Part shown: in pieces, positions 1 through 8,600 of the stretch
How the letters are laid out: every line of letters begins with the position of its first letter
How positions within the stretch are numbered: the first letter of the stretch is position 1
Source: JBIOUF01 sp044866695
Lineage (GTDB): Bacteria; Actinomycetota; Actinomycetes; Propionibacteriales; Nocardioidaceae
Length of the DNA stretch: 18,730 nucleotides
Direction: 5' to 3'
NCBI GenBank assembly: GCA_044866695.1
Contig: JBIOUF010000114.1
Location: 1-18,730 of the forward strand
Position numbers and translations under genes: made by a program
The notes under the pieces: generated by a model
What the model saw: only the letters and a program-made list of their open reading frames with translations
Database searches by the model: none
Told to the model about the DNA's origin: nothing

Positions 1-1368
1 GACGTCGACGACGTGGTGCTCAACATCGCCCTGCCCAGCATCGCCGCCGACGTCCACATGGGACCCGCCGACGTCCCGTGGGCGGTCAACGCCTACCTGC
101 TCTGCTTCGGCGGCCTGCTGCTGCTCGGCGGGCGGCTGGCCGACCGGTACGGCCACCGCGCCGCGCTGCTGGTCGGGGTCGCCGTGTTCGTCTGCGCGTC
201 GCTGGCGGGGACCCTGGCCCGGACCAGCGCGATGGTGGTGACCGCGCGCGCCGGGCAGGGGCTGGCCGCGGCGCTGCTCGCACCGGCCGCGATGAGCCTG
301 CTGGTGCACACGTTCCGGGACCCCGCCCAGCGGGCCCGGGCGTTGGGACTGTGGGGGGCGGTCACCGGTCTCGGAGCGGTGGTCGGGCTGGTGGTCGGCG
401 GCGTGGTCACCGAGCACCTCGGCTGGCGGTGGATCTTCACCGGCAACGCGGTCGCCGCCGCCGTGGTCGGAGCCTCGGTGCTCGCGCTGCTGCCCGGCGG
501 CACGGGCAACCGCGCGGTCCGCATCGACCCGGTCCCGGCGCTGCTGGCGGTCACCGCGCTGGGATCGACGATCGTGGCGCTGCACGGCACGCTCGAGCAC
601 GGGTGGACCTCCCTCTACACCGTGACCTGGCTGCTGGTCGCGACGTTCGCCGGGGCGGCTGCGATCCGCGCCGGCCGGCGTTCGACCGCGCCGCTGCTGC
701 CCCGTGCCCTGCTCCGCGACCGGGCCGTCGTCGTCGCCGACCTCAGCGGTGCCCTGGTCGGAGCCGCCCTCCTGGGCACCTTCTACTTCGTCTCCCTGCA
801 CCTGCAGCAGGTGCTCGGCTACTCACCGCTGCAGGCCGGCCTCTCCTACCTGCCGCTGGTCGGCGGCCTGGTGGTCGCCGCGGGAGCCGGGTCGGCGGCA
901 CTGCCGCGGTTCGGAGCGCGTCCCGTGCTGGCGCTCGGCTTCCTGGGATGCGCCAAGGGCCTGCTCCTGCTCGCCTGGCTCGGGATCGAGCCCGAGCGGT
1001 CCGGCTTCGCGACCTCGCTCCTGCCCGGCCTGGTGGTGACCGGGCTCGGCCTCGGGCTGGCGTTCGTGGCCCTGACCGCGGTCGCGGTCCCTGGTGGGGA
1101 AGGCGGCGACGGGGGGGCCGCCAGCGGGCTGTACAACACCGCCGTCCAGGTCGGTGGCGCCCTGGGGATCGCCGTCCTGGCGACGCTCGCGACCGCGCGC
1201 GCCGACCGCCTGGCCGAGCAGGGGACGTCCGTCGCGTACGCCGTCGCGAGCGGCCGCGACCTGGCCCTGGTCGTGGCCGCCGTCCTGCTGGTCTGCGGCG
1301 CCGGGCTGGCCGGCCTGATGCCCGCGAGCGCCGGCCGGTCCACCAGCGATGCCACCATGGCAGCGTGA
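1..1368 (+). CDS. MFS transporter, DHA2 (EmrB/QacA-like) drug:H+ antiporter, 5'-truncated by window edge
   Basis: This is a polytopic inner-membrane exporter, probably driving proton-coupled efflux of a drug or metabolite. The frame is open from base 1, and the first residues (DVDDVVLNIALPSI) match the conserved end of TM1 in DHA2 proteins (LDxTVVNVALPxI). The true start is therefore upstream of the window and the GTG codons at 13 and 16 are internal. The MFS motif A region GGRLADRYGHR follows TM2. A Gly-rich motif C-like segment (GAVTGLGAVVGLVVGG) precedes GWRWIFTGN, another DHA2 hallmark. Hydrophobic segments continue to the C-terminus. The visible 455 residues fit a protein of about 470-500 aa, usual for the 14-TM class. 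It overlaps the following TetR gene by 4 bp (GTGA), so the two are probably cotranscribed and the regulator likely controls the pump. The substrate cannot be inferred. Confidence 0.93.
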   Translation, partial: DVDDVVLNIALPSIAADVHMGPADVPWAVNAYLLCFGGLLLLGGRLADRYGHRAALLVGVAVFVCASLAGTLARTSAMVVTARAGQGLAAALLAPAAMSLLVHTFRDPAQRARALGLWGAVTGLGAVVGLVVGGVVTEHLGWRWIFTGNAVAAAVVGASVLALLPGGTGNRAVRIDPVPALLAVTALGSTIVALHGTLEHGWTSLYTVTWLLVATFAGAAAIRAGRRSTAPLLPRALLRDRAVVVADLSGALVGAALLGTFYFVSLHLQQVLGYSPLQAGLSYLPLVGGLVVAAGAGSAALPRFGARPVLALGFLGCAKGLLLLAWLGIEPERSGFATSLLPGLVVTGLGLGLAFVALTAVAVPGGEGGDGGAASGLYNTAVQVGGALGIAVLATLATARADRLAEQGTSVAYAVASGRDLALVVAAVLLVCGAGLAGLMPASAGRSTSDATMAA

Positions 1369-1973
1369 CGACGCCCACCGCGCCCACCGCGCCCCCGTCG
1401 GCACCGCCGCCGCGGGCCGGGCTGCGCGAGCTGAAGAAGCAGCGGACCCGCGCCGCGATCCAACGGGCCGCGCTCGAGCTGGTCTCCCGGCAGGGCTACG
1501 AGGCGACGACGTGCGAGCAGATCGCCGCAGCGGCCGAGGTGTCCCCGGCGACGTTCTTCCGGTACTTCCCCACCAAGGAGGACGTCGTCCTGCGCGACGA
1601 CTACGACCCGCTGCTGAGCGCCGCGGTGGCGGCCCGGCCGGCGCGGGAGGGCCCGGTCCGCGCGGTCCGCAGCGCCCTGGCCGAGACGCTGGGGGCCCTG
1701 CCCGAGCAGGAGATGGCCGCCGTGCGCGAGCGCACCCGGCTGCTGCTCTCGGTGCCCGCGCTGCGGGCTCGGGTGCACGAGCAGGCGGACACGGCCCGCG
1801 CCGCGCTCGCCGAGGCGCTCGGCCCCCGGATGGGCCTGCCCCCCGACGACCTGGCGGTCCAGGCGGTCGCGGCCGCGTGCGGCGCCGCGATGAGCGTCGC
1901 CGTCGAGCGCTGGGCCCGCGACGGCGGCCGGCTCGCCGACCACATGGACGCCGCGCTCGCCGCCCTCGGGTAA
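1365..1973 (+). CDS. TetR/AcrR family transcriptional regulator
   Basis: A predicted 202-aa DNA-binding repressor. The N-terminal TetR helix-turn-helix spans about residues 24-70. It includes RAAIQRAALELVSRQGYEAT, then CEQIAAAAEVSPATFFRYFPTKEDVV, which is the typical recognition helix ending in FxYFxxKE. The rest is an all-helical ligand and dimerisation domain resembling the MftR-type C-terminal domain; that family assignment is from memory of the pattern. The start is taken as the GTG that overlaps the TGA of the MFS gene (GTGA). It gives a short Pro/Thr-rich leader before the HTH and implies translational coupling. TetR genes overlapping an MFS exporter usually repress that exporter and themselves. 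The operator would be upstream of the MFS gene, outside this window. Effector unknown. Confidence 0.93.
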   Translation: MTTPTAPTAPPSAPPPRAGLRELKKQRTRAAIQRAALELVSRQGYEATTCEQIAAAAEVSPATFFRYFPTKEDVVLRDDYDPLLSAAVAARPAREGPVRAVRSALAETLGALPEQEMAAVRERTRLLLSVPALRARVHEQADTARAALAEALGPRMGLPPDDLAVQAVAAACGAAMSVAVERWARDGGRLADHMDAALAALG

Positions 1974-2013
1974 GCCCAGCCCCACGCACCCACCCGCGCC
2001 GACCCGCCCCCCT

Positions 2014-2111
2014 GGTAGGTCGAGCCGTCAATGTTGGTGGGTCGAGCCGTCAGTCTTGGTGGGTCGAGCCGTCGGTCTTGGTGGGTCGAGCGGTCAGTCT
2101 TGGTGGGTCGA
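2014..2111 (+). repeat. 22-bp tandem repeat array 1 (4 units plus a partial)
   Basis: Four head-to-tail 22-bp units lie at 2014-2035, 2036-2057, 2058-2079 and 2080-2101, followed by a partial copy of about 10 bp. The core is GGTGGGTCGAGCCGTCAGTC followed by TT, with one to a few substitutions per unit. There are no spacers. The array begins 40 bp after the TetR stop. The same unit, in the opposite orientation on the + strand, forms array 2 at 9195-9326. In both places the unit reads in the same sense as the gene that ends just before it. Function unknown. Confidence 0.92.
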
Positions 2112-2118
2112 CTCACGA

Positions 2119-2202
2119 TTGTGGCCGATGCCCGCAACCGTGGCCGGCGTGTCGCTGTCGGCTCGGGCCACAAGCGCGGATCGGTGTGGGCATCGGCCAC
2201 AA
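2119..2202. repeat. Long inverted repeat (15-bp perfect arms) in the convergent gap
   Basis: The arms TTGTGGCCGATGCCC (2119-2133) and GGGCATCGGCCACAA (2188-2202) are perfect reverse complements. A second, inner pair, GTGGCC (2140-2145) and GGCCAC (2166-2171), is nested within. The 84-bp element sits between the convergent TetR and acyltransferase genes and directly abuts array 1. It could act as a bidirectional transcription terminator, but it lacks a U-tract and the loop is long. It could equally be a small palindromic mobile or REP-like element. Confidence 0.7.
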
Positions 2203-2247
2203 CCGGGCCGACCGAACGCGCTTGCTGGGGCCGGCCGTCGACGGCTC

Positions 2248-3342
2248 TCAGCGGGCGGTGGTCTCGCGGAGCTGGGTGGCGACCGCGCGGACCGGCTCGA
2301 TGCTGGCCACCGTGCGGACCGGGTCGATGAGCGGGTTGAGGCGGCGGACGACCGGGGGAGAGGCCAGCGCGAGGGCCAGCCCCACGGCAGCGGAGGTCAC
2401 CAGGGCCAGGGAGAGGGCCGGGTCGGCGGCGGCCCAGCCGGGGACCCCGGCGTACTCGGCAGCCTTCACGACGAAGCCGTGGCCGAGGTAGACCACCAGG
2501 CTGGCGGCGCCCATGCGGGCGAGCCAGCCGTCCCGGTGCGGCACCAGCGCGATGGCAGCCGCCGCCAGGGTGAGGCAGACCGCCAGCAGGACCAGCCGGA
2601 CCAGCATGCCGTCCAGCACGGAGACGCCGAGGGTGCCGTAGCTGTCGCGCCAGTAGGTCCACGACGAGCGCAGCTGGGTGTCGACCACCCATGCGGCCAT
2701 TGCACCGGCGGCCAGGACGGGTACGGCGAGCCGGCGGGCCGCCTCCGAACGCAGCCAGGCGACGACGGAGTCCGGCACCAGGAGGCCGGCCACGAAGAAC
2801 GGCAGGAAGCCGAGGACCCGCCCGATGTCGAGCAGCTCGGTCTGGACCAGGCCGCCCAGGAGACACAGGCCCACCGCCACCAGGAAGGGATGCCTCATCC
2901 GCAGCAGCAGCGGCGTGGCCAGCCGCCAGGCGAGCAGGGCGACCAGGAACCACATCGGCCAGTGCGGCTGCAGCCACACCCGGTCGTAGTCCGCCCCGGT
3001 GAACGACCTGCGGAACAGCACCAGCAGCCCCTCGAACACCAGGTAGGGGACCAGCACCCCGGTCGCCAGCCGCTGCAGGTTGCCGGCGCTCCAGGTGAAC
3101 CGGCGGGAGAGGTAGCCGGTGACCAGCACGAACGCCGGCATGTGCCACAGGTACAAGAAGGTGTAGAGCCGGCTGTTGAGGGTGGTGTCGGGCAGCAGGG
3201 TCCAGCTGTGCCCGACCACGACCAGGGTCACCAACAGCATCTTGGCGTTGTCGAACCAGGGGTCGCGGGTGCGCGCCCGTGACCGAGGCGGGGAGGTGGT
3301 CGGGGGAGCGGGGTGGACGGCAGGCAGGACGTCTGTCGGCAT
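2248..3342 (-). CDS. Membrane acyltransferase (acyltransferase 3 / COG3594-like)
   Basis: A predicted 364-aa integral-membrane protein with about ten hydrophobic segments. Near the N-terminus, DPWFDNAKMLLVTLVVVGHSW carries the family's conserved arrangement: an Asp-Asn-Ala-Lys TM1 entry followed by a catalytic-type His in VVGHS (about residue 45). LWHMPAFVLVTGYLSRR (about 66-82) is the second hallmark, and WPMWFLVALLAWR and the late LGHGF motif also fit. Such enzymes move acetyl or other acyl groups from the cytoplasm onto sugars, glycolipids or secondary metabolites. The fucose O-acetylase subgroup has this WFDNAK start. The ATG at 3342 has only a weak Shine-Dalgarno. A possible TAnnnT box on this strand lies at 3382-3387 (TAGCAT). 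The gene is divergent from the MMPL exporter, so the two might act on the same lipid or glycolipid. That link is inferred from position only. Confidence 0.88.
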   Translation of the reverse strand: MPTDVLPAVHPAPPTTSPPRSRARTRDPWFDNAKMLLVTLVVVGHSWTLLPDTTLNSRLYTFLYLWHMPAFVLVTGYLSRRFTWSAGNLQRLATGVLVPYLVFEGLLVLFRRSFTGADYDRVWLQPHWPMWFLVALLAWRLATPLLLRMRHPFLVAVGLCLLGGLVQTELLDIGRVLGFLPFFVAGLLVPDSVVAWLRSEAARRLAVPVLAAGAMAAWVVDTQLRSSWTYWRDSYGTLGVSVLDGMLVRLVLLAVCLTLAAAAIALVPHRDGWLARMGAASLVVYLGHGFVVKAAEYAGVPGWAAADPALSLALVTSAAVGLALALASPPVVRRLNPLIDPVRTVASIEPVRAVATQLRETTAR

Positions 3343-3425
3343 TGCTCTCGAACGAAGGAGGGGGCAGGTGGTCTAGACACAATGCTACCCGTCGACCGGC
3401 CCCAGAAACCCCTCGACGGACGTGA

Positions 3426-3458
3426 TCCAAGTCGCGTCCAAGTGGCCTGCAAGCCCCG
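3426..3458 (+). promoter_or_regulatory. Three 11-bp-phased direct repeats (SARP-box-like) upstream of the MMPL gene
   Basis: Repeats start at 3426 (TCCAAGTCGCG), 3437 (TCCAAGTGGCC) and 3448 (TGCAAGCCCCG), exactly one helical turn apart. A weaker fourth (TCCACCA) starts at 3459. SARP regulators are known to bind heptamer direct repeats spaced 11 or 22 bp just upstream of the -10 region. The same core with the same phasing occurs at 12842-12874 upstream of the FAD oxidase. The first repeat begins 98 bp before the MMPL start codon. That a SARP binds here is inferred. Confidence 0.65.
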
Positions 3459-3466
3459 TCCACCAG

Positions 3467-3493
3467 CCTGTGAGCACCGACAGGCGCGCCTGT
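3467..3493. promoter_or_regulatory. Palindrome cluster (ACAGG/CCTGT) in the MMPL leader
   Basis: A perfect 14-bp palindrome, ACAGGCGCGCCTGT, spans 3480-3493. A further CCTGT half-site at 3467-3471 pairs with ACAGG at 3480-3484. Flanking TGAGC and GCTCA extend the symmetry with a bulge. The element lies about 30 bp before the MMPL start codon. It could be an operator for a dimeric repressor near the transcription start, or an mRNA hairpin. No regulator can be assigned. Confidence 0.45.
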
Positions 3494-3523
3494 GCTCAGG
3501 CGACGGACGACAAGGACGACGAG

Positions 3524-5659
3524 ATGAACCGCTTCCTCTACCGACTCGGCCGCGGCGCCGCGCTGCACCCGTGGCGCACGATCGGGGCGTGGCTGCTGGT
3601 CGCCGCCGCGGTCTTCGGCCTCGCGGCGGCGTTCGGCGGCAGCACCCAGGACGACTGGGACGTGCCGGGCGCCCGTGCCCAGCGTGGCATCGAGATGCTG
3701 CGCGACCACCTCCCCGGCGCCGGCAACGCTACGTCCCGGGTCGTCGTGCACGGCCAGGAGACCGGCCCCAGCACCGCGCAGCTCGACGCGCTCGCCGGCC
3801 GCCTCGAGCGGATGGACCACGTCGTCGCGGTGTCCGAGCCGGTCTTCTCGACCGACCGCGACACGGCGCTGGTGACGGTGTCCTACGACGCCCCGGTCAC
3901 CGACCCGGACCTGATGGGCAACCTGGAGCCGCTGGAGGACGCCGTCGCCGCCACCCGGGACGCGGGGCTCCAGGTCGAGCTGAACGGTGAGCTGCCCGAG
4001 TCCGCCGCCGCGCCGATGACCGGCCGGGGCGAGCTGATCGGCATCGGCGCCGCGCTGGTGATCCTGGTGCTGGTGTTCGGCTCGGTCGTCGCCGCAGGCC
4101 TGCCGATCGTCACCGCCCTGACCGGCCTGGTCGTGGGCGCCGGCGGCCTGACCATCCTCGCCGGCGTGACCAGCGTCAGCACCAGCGCGCCGACCGTGGC
4201 CAGCATGGTGGGGCTCGGGGTCGGGATCGACTACGCGCTGCTCCTGGTCACCCGGCACGTGGAGTTCCTCCGGACCGGGCACGACGTCGCCGACGCGGCC
4301 GGACGCGCCGTGGCGACGGCGGGCACGTCGGTGGTCTTCGCCTCCGGGACCGTGCTGGTGTCCCTCATGGGCCTGCGGCTGGCCGGGCTGTCGACGTACT
4401 CGTCCTTCGGCTTCGCCACCGCCATCGCCGTGGTCGCCGTGGCTGCCGCCTCGCTGACCCTGGTGCCGGCGCTGAGCCGGTTCGCCGGGCACCGGTTGCT
4501 CCCGCGCAAGGTCCGTCGCGGCCGCCGTCCCGCCCGTACGCCGCTCACCGCCCGCTGGGCGGCGCGGGTGGCCCGACGGCCGCTGCCGTGGGTGCTGGCC
4601 GGCACCGTGGTGATGCTGACCCTGGCGGTGCCGACGCTGTCCATGCGCACCTGGCCCGGGGACTCCGGAAGCGGGTCGACCGAGCTCACCACGCGCAAGG
4701 CGTTCGACCTCGTCGCCGACGAGTACGGTCCCGGCGCCAACGGGCCGATGACCGTCGTCGTCGACCGCGAGCGGGTCGCCCCCGCCGAGGTGGACCGCAT
4801 CGCGACCGAGCTGGCCGCGCGGGCCGACGTCGTCGCGGTCACCCCGGTCCAGGTCTCGCCGGACGGCGCACTCGCGGTGTTCGACGCCCAGCCGGCGTTC
4901 GCGGCCTCCGACGAGCGCACCACCGGCCTGGTCCACGCCATCCGCGCGGACCTGCCCCCTGGTGCGGAGCTCACCGGCACCGTCCCGCTGTTCAGCGACA
5001 TCAGCGAGATGCTGGCCGAGCGGCTCTGGCTGGTCGTGGCGTTCGTGGTCGGGGTGTCGATGCTGCTGCTGGCCATGGTGTTCCGGTCGGTGCTGGTGCC
5101 GGTGAAGGCGGCGGCGATGAACCTGCTGTCCGTCGCGGCGGCGTACGGCGTGGTCACCGCGGTGTTCCAGTGGGGCTGGGGGGCCGGAGCCCTGGGCCTG
5201 GACCACGCCGTCCCGGTCTCCAGCTGGGTGCCGATCCTGATCTTCGCGATCCTGTTCGGACTGTCCATGGACTACGAGGTGTTCCTGCTGTCGCGGGTGC
5301 GGGAGCACTGGCTGGCCAGCGGGGACGCCAAGGGCAGCGTGGTCCGCGGCCTCTCCGACACTGGCCGGGTCATCTCGGCCGCCGCGGCGATCATGGTCGC
5401 GGTCTTCCTCGGGTTCGCGACCGAGGTGGACGTGATCGTCAAGATGCTCGGGCTCGGCATGGCCACCGCGATCCTGCTCGACGCGACCGTCGTCCGGATG
5501 GTCCTGGTGCCAGCCACCATGACCCTTCTGGGCGACCGGAACTGGTGGCTGCCCGCGTGGCTGGACCGGCTGCTTCCCCGGCTGGACGCCGAAGGAGCCC
5601 ACCCGGCGCTGCCCGACCCGGTCCGTGCGGCCCCCGAGCCCGTCCCGGCGTCGGTGTGA
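3524..5659 (+). CDS. MMPL family RND transporter
   Basis: A predicted 711-aa inner-membrane exporter of the MmpL class, whose studied members move lipids or lipophilic metabolites using proton motive force. It has the usual duplicated layout. TM1 (about 19-38, after HPWRTIGAW) is followed by a first extracytoplasmic domain and a five-helix bundle (about 168-318). A Lys/Arg-rich linker leads to a second TM1-like segment (about 354-374), another periplasmic domain and a second bundle. The proton-relay Asp-Tyr pairs are present as GID236Y and SMD583Y. The ATG at 3524 is chosen over an in-frame ATG at 3422. It has AAGGAC about 7 nt upstream and starts right before the conserved HPWR segment, whereas the earlier start would translate through the phased repeats and the palindrome. 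Its stop lies 17 bp from the stop of the convergent regulator. The upstream SARP-box-like repeats suggest pathway-specific activation. Confidence 0.93.
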   Translation: MNRFLYRLGRGAALHPWRTIGAWLLVAAAVFGLAAAFGGSTQDDWDVPGARAQRGIEMLRDHLPGAGNATSRVVVHGQETGPSTAQLDALAGRLERMDHVVAVSEPVFSTDRDTALVTVSYDAPVTDPDLMGNLEPLEDAVAATRDAGLQVELNGELPESAAAPMTGRGELIGIGAALVILVLVFGSVVAAGLPIVTALTGLVVGAGGLTILAGVTSVSTSAPTVASMVGLGVGIDYALLLVTRHVEFLRTGHDVADAAGRAVATAGTSVVFASGTVLVSLMGLRLAGLSTYSSFGFATAIAVVAVAAASLTLVPALSRFAGHRLLPRKVRRGRRPARTPLTARWAARVARRPLPWVLAGTVVMLTLAVPTLSMRTWPGDSGSGSTELTTRKAFDLVADEYGPGANGPMTVVVDRERVAPAEVDRIATELAARADVVAVTPVQVSPDGALAVFDAQPAFAASDERTTGLVHAIRADLPPGAELTGTVPLFSDISEMLAERLWLVVAFVVGVSMLLLAMVFRSVLVPVKAAAMNLLSVAAAYGVVTAVFQWGWGAGALGLDHAVPVSSWVPILIFAILFGLSMDYEVFLLSRVREHWLASGDAKGSVVRGLSDTGRVISAAAAIMVAVFLGFATEVDVIVKMLGLGMATAILLDATVVRMVLVPATMTLLGDRNWWLPAWLDRLLPRLDAEGAHPALPDPVRAAPEPVPASV

Positions 5660-5676
5660 CGGCTGCCGGCAGGCGC

Positions 5677-8600
5677 TCAGAAGTGATAGCGGGCCCGCTG
5701 GTCGCGGAACCATGCCGCGGCCAGCGGGATCCGCCACGTCTCCATCAGCTGCTCGGCCGCGGAGGCGTGCCGCGCGGCCAGGTCGGTGTCGCCCACGGCC
5801 GCGGCGGCCATCGCGAGGAACCCGTCCACGGGTCCCATCGCGTTCCCCGAGCCGGCCGAGCAGCTCATCCCCGCGAACGGCGCGAGCAGCGCATACGCCC
5901 GGCCGGCGAGCTCGGGGCGCCGCAGGTAGAGGGAGATCTCGGCGGCGCAGCACCAGTTGAGCATCGAGAACCAGTCGTCGTTGCCCAGCCGAGGCGGGTG
6001 CGCCGCGAAGTAGTCGCGGGCCTGGTCCTCCTGACCGCCGCGCCACAGGAACGAGACGGTGCTCGCCTGGACCGGGAGCGGCCCGTCGCCGAGCGAGAGC
6101 ATCACCGGTCCGATCTCGGCGGCGCGCCCCGACCACAGGGCGGCGGCGACGATCGCGCCGGCGAGGGCGTCCGCGGTCGCGCGGAGGGAGATCTGCGCGT
6201 CCAGGGCGGTCAGGACGCCGATCAGCCTCGCGCACTCCTCGAGCTCGCCGGCCATCGCGAGCCACGGCAGCGCCAGGCTGTCCAGCACGATCATCCCGTA
6301 CGGCAGCCGGAGCCGCTCCGCGTCGGCCCGGGCCTCCCGGACCGCCTCCCACATCTCCGCTGGACGTCCGAGCTCGCCCAGCACGACGGCGCGCAGCACG
6401 GTCGCGATCGCCGTCGCCTTCTCGTCGGCAACCCTCCGGGCCAGCCGGCAGGCCTCCTCGGCGAGCTCGAGCCGCTGCGGCGCGGTCGCCGGCCGCCACA
6501 GGGTCCGGAAGCCGATCTGGCAGACGTCGTGGCGCAGCCGGTCGTCGTCGAGCCGGCGAGCCATCGCCAGCGACTCCTCGGCGAGCCGCTCCCGCTCCGC
6601 GACGCTGGAGCCGTAGTAGAGCTCGTGGCCGAGGCTGGCCAGCACCCGGCAACGCAACGGGGAGTCCCCGGCCGGCAGCCGGTCCAGGCTGCGCCGCAGC
6701 GCCGCGACCACGCGGCCGTTGGTCTCCCCGTGGGGCGCGGACTGCCACAAGGCCCCCTGGCTCGTGGCGATCGCCGCCTGCGCCACCCTCGTGGGGTCGC
6801 CGATCCCCTCGGCGACCGCGACACCTCCTCCACGGCCACGACGAGCTCTGGCCACATGCCCGTCCAGCGGTAGGCGTCGACGAGCTGCAGCAGCACGTCG
6901 TACCGGTCGGCCGGCCCGGCCTCGGGGTCGGTGGGCATCGACCCCAGGGCGAGCCGGAGCAGCTCGGCGCCTCCTCGTGGGCGTGCAGGCGGCGCGCAAC
7001 ACCGGCGGCGGTCACCGCGCTGCGCCAGGCCTGGCCCGCGTACGCCGGGCCGCCCTGCAGCCAGTGCCGGGCGACCTCGGTCTCCCGGCCCGGTCGTCCG
7101 GCCAGGATGCCGGCCACGCGCACGTGCAGCCTGGCCCGCCTGCTCGGGGTCAGCGCGTTGTAGAGGGTGTCGCGCACCAGCGCGTGCGCGAACAGGAACC
7201 GGTCGACGCCGGCCTCTCGGACCAGGCCGGCGGCCTGAGCGGGCTCCACGGTGTCGAGCAGCTGGTCGGAGTCGATTCCCGTTGCCGCGGCCAAGGTGTC
7301 CAGGTCGAACTGCCGGCCGAGCACCGCTGCGGCGCGCAGCGCGGTGACCGTCGTCGCCGGCAGGCGCTCGACCCTGCGCGCGAGCACCTCGGTGACCGCC
7401 GTCGGCGGGTGGTCCTCGGCGAGCAGAGCGGACAGGTCGCCGCGCTGCTCGGCCAGCCGGGCGAACTCCACGACGAAGAACGGGTTGCCGTCGGTGCGCG
7501 CCCGCAGGTCGCCGGCCTGCTCGGGCGAGGGAGGTGCGGTCGCGACCGCGGAGAACAGCCCGGCCACCTCCGAGGTATGCAGCCCGGTCAGCTGCAGGCG
7601 CCGCGCGTGGCGGCGGGCGAGGCTCTCCGCGGCGTCGGCGAGCGGCCCGGTCGGCTCCGGGTGGCTGCGCCAGGTGGCGATGACCAGCAGGCGCTCGGTG
7701 TCCGCGGTCTCCACCAACAACCGGAGCACCCGCAGGGTCGCCGGGTCTGCCCAGTGCAGGTCGTCGAGCAGGACGACGAGCGGCTGGGAGCGGGCCGCCT
7801 CGCGGACCGTGCGGGTGAGCTCCTCCCAGGACCGGAACTGGCTGTCCGGGTCCGTCTCCTGCCCACCGGAGCCCGTGGGGAGCCGGCCGCCGACCGCCTC
7901 CACGACCGTCGCCCACGGCCACAGGGGTGGCGCCCCGCCGTCCTGGGAGCAGCGACCGACGACCACGCGGACGCCCCTGGCCCGCGCCGTCGCGGCCAGC
8001 TCGGCGGCCAGCCGGGACTTGCCGATCCCGGGCTCGCCGGTGAGCACCGCGTACGTCGCCGTGCCGGACTCCGCCACGGCGAGGGCGTCGGTCAGCGCGG
8101 CCAGCTCCTCGTCGCGGCCGACCATCGGCCACGGGGCCACCGGGACCGGCGGCCGTGTGGAGCCGCCCGCGTCCACCGGTGCGGCGGACGCCGGTCCCGG
8201 CGCGGCCGGCCGGTCCGTCGCGGGTCCGCGGACCGCGGTGCGCCGAGGCGGCACCCAGGCCAGCGCAGCGTCCTGGCGCAGGATGGCGGTCTGCAGCTGT
8301 CGCAGCTCCTCGCTCGGCTCCAGGCCGAGCTCCTCGTCGAGCACCTCGCGCACCTGCCGGAGCACGTCGAGCGCGTCGGCCTGACGGCTGGATCGGGCCA
8401 GCGAGACCGCGCGGAGCCCCCAGAGCCGCTCACGGAGCGGGTGCTCGGCGGTGAGCGTCTCGAGCTCCGCGGCGACGGTGGCGTGCCGCCCCAGCGCCAG
8501 GTCGGCCACGGCCAGGTCCTCCACGGCGAGCAGCCGCAGCTCCTCCAGCCGGCCGCGCTCGGCCTCCGCCGCCGAGACGTCGGCGAGCTCGGCGTACGGA

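Noticed and set aside
78..1364. Overlapping + strand frame upstream of the TetR gene
   Set aside because: It is a shifted-frame shadow of the MFS gene, rich in Arg and Pro. Only the part from the GTG at 1365 has recognisable TetR sequence.
3422..3523. Upstream ATG start at 3422 for the MMPL gene
   Set aside because: It has no ribosome binding site. The added 34 residues are encoded by the repeat and palindrome region, and the family N-terminus begins at the ATG at 3524.
5660..5676. Terminator in the MMPL/regulator convergent gap
   Set aside because: Only a 10-bp palindrome CTGCCGGCAG (5663-5672) without a loop or U-tract fits the 17-bp gap. This is too weak to call.
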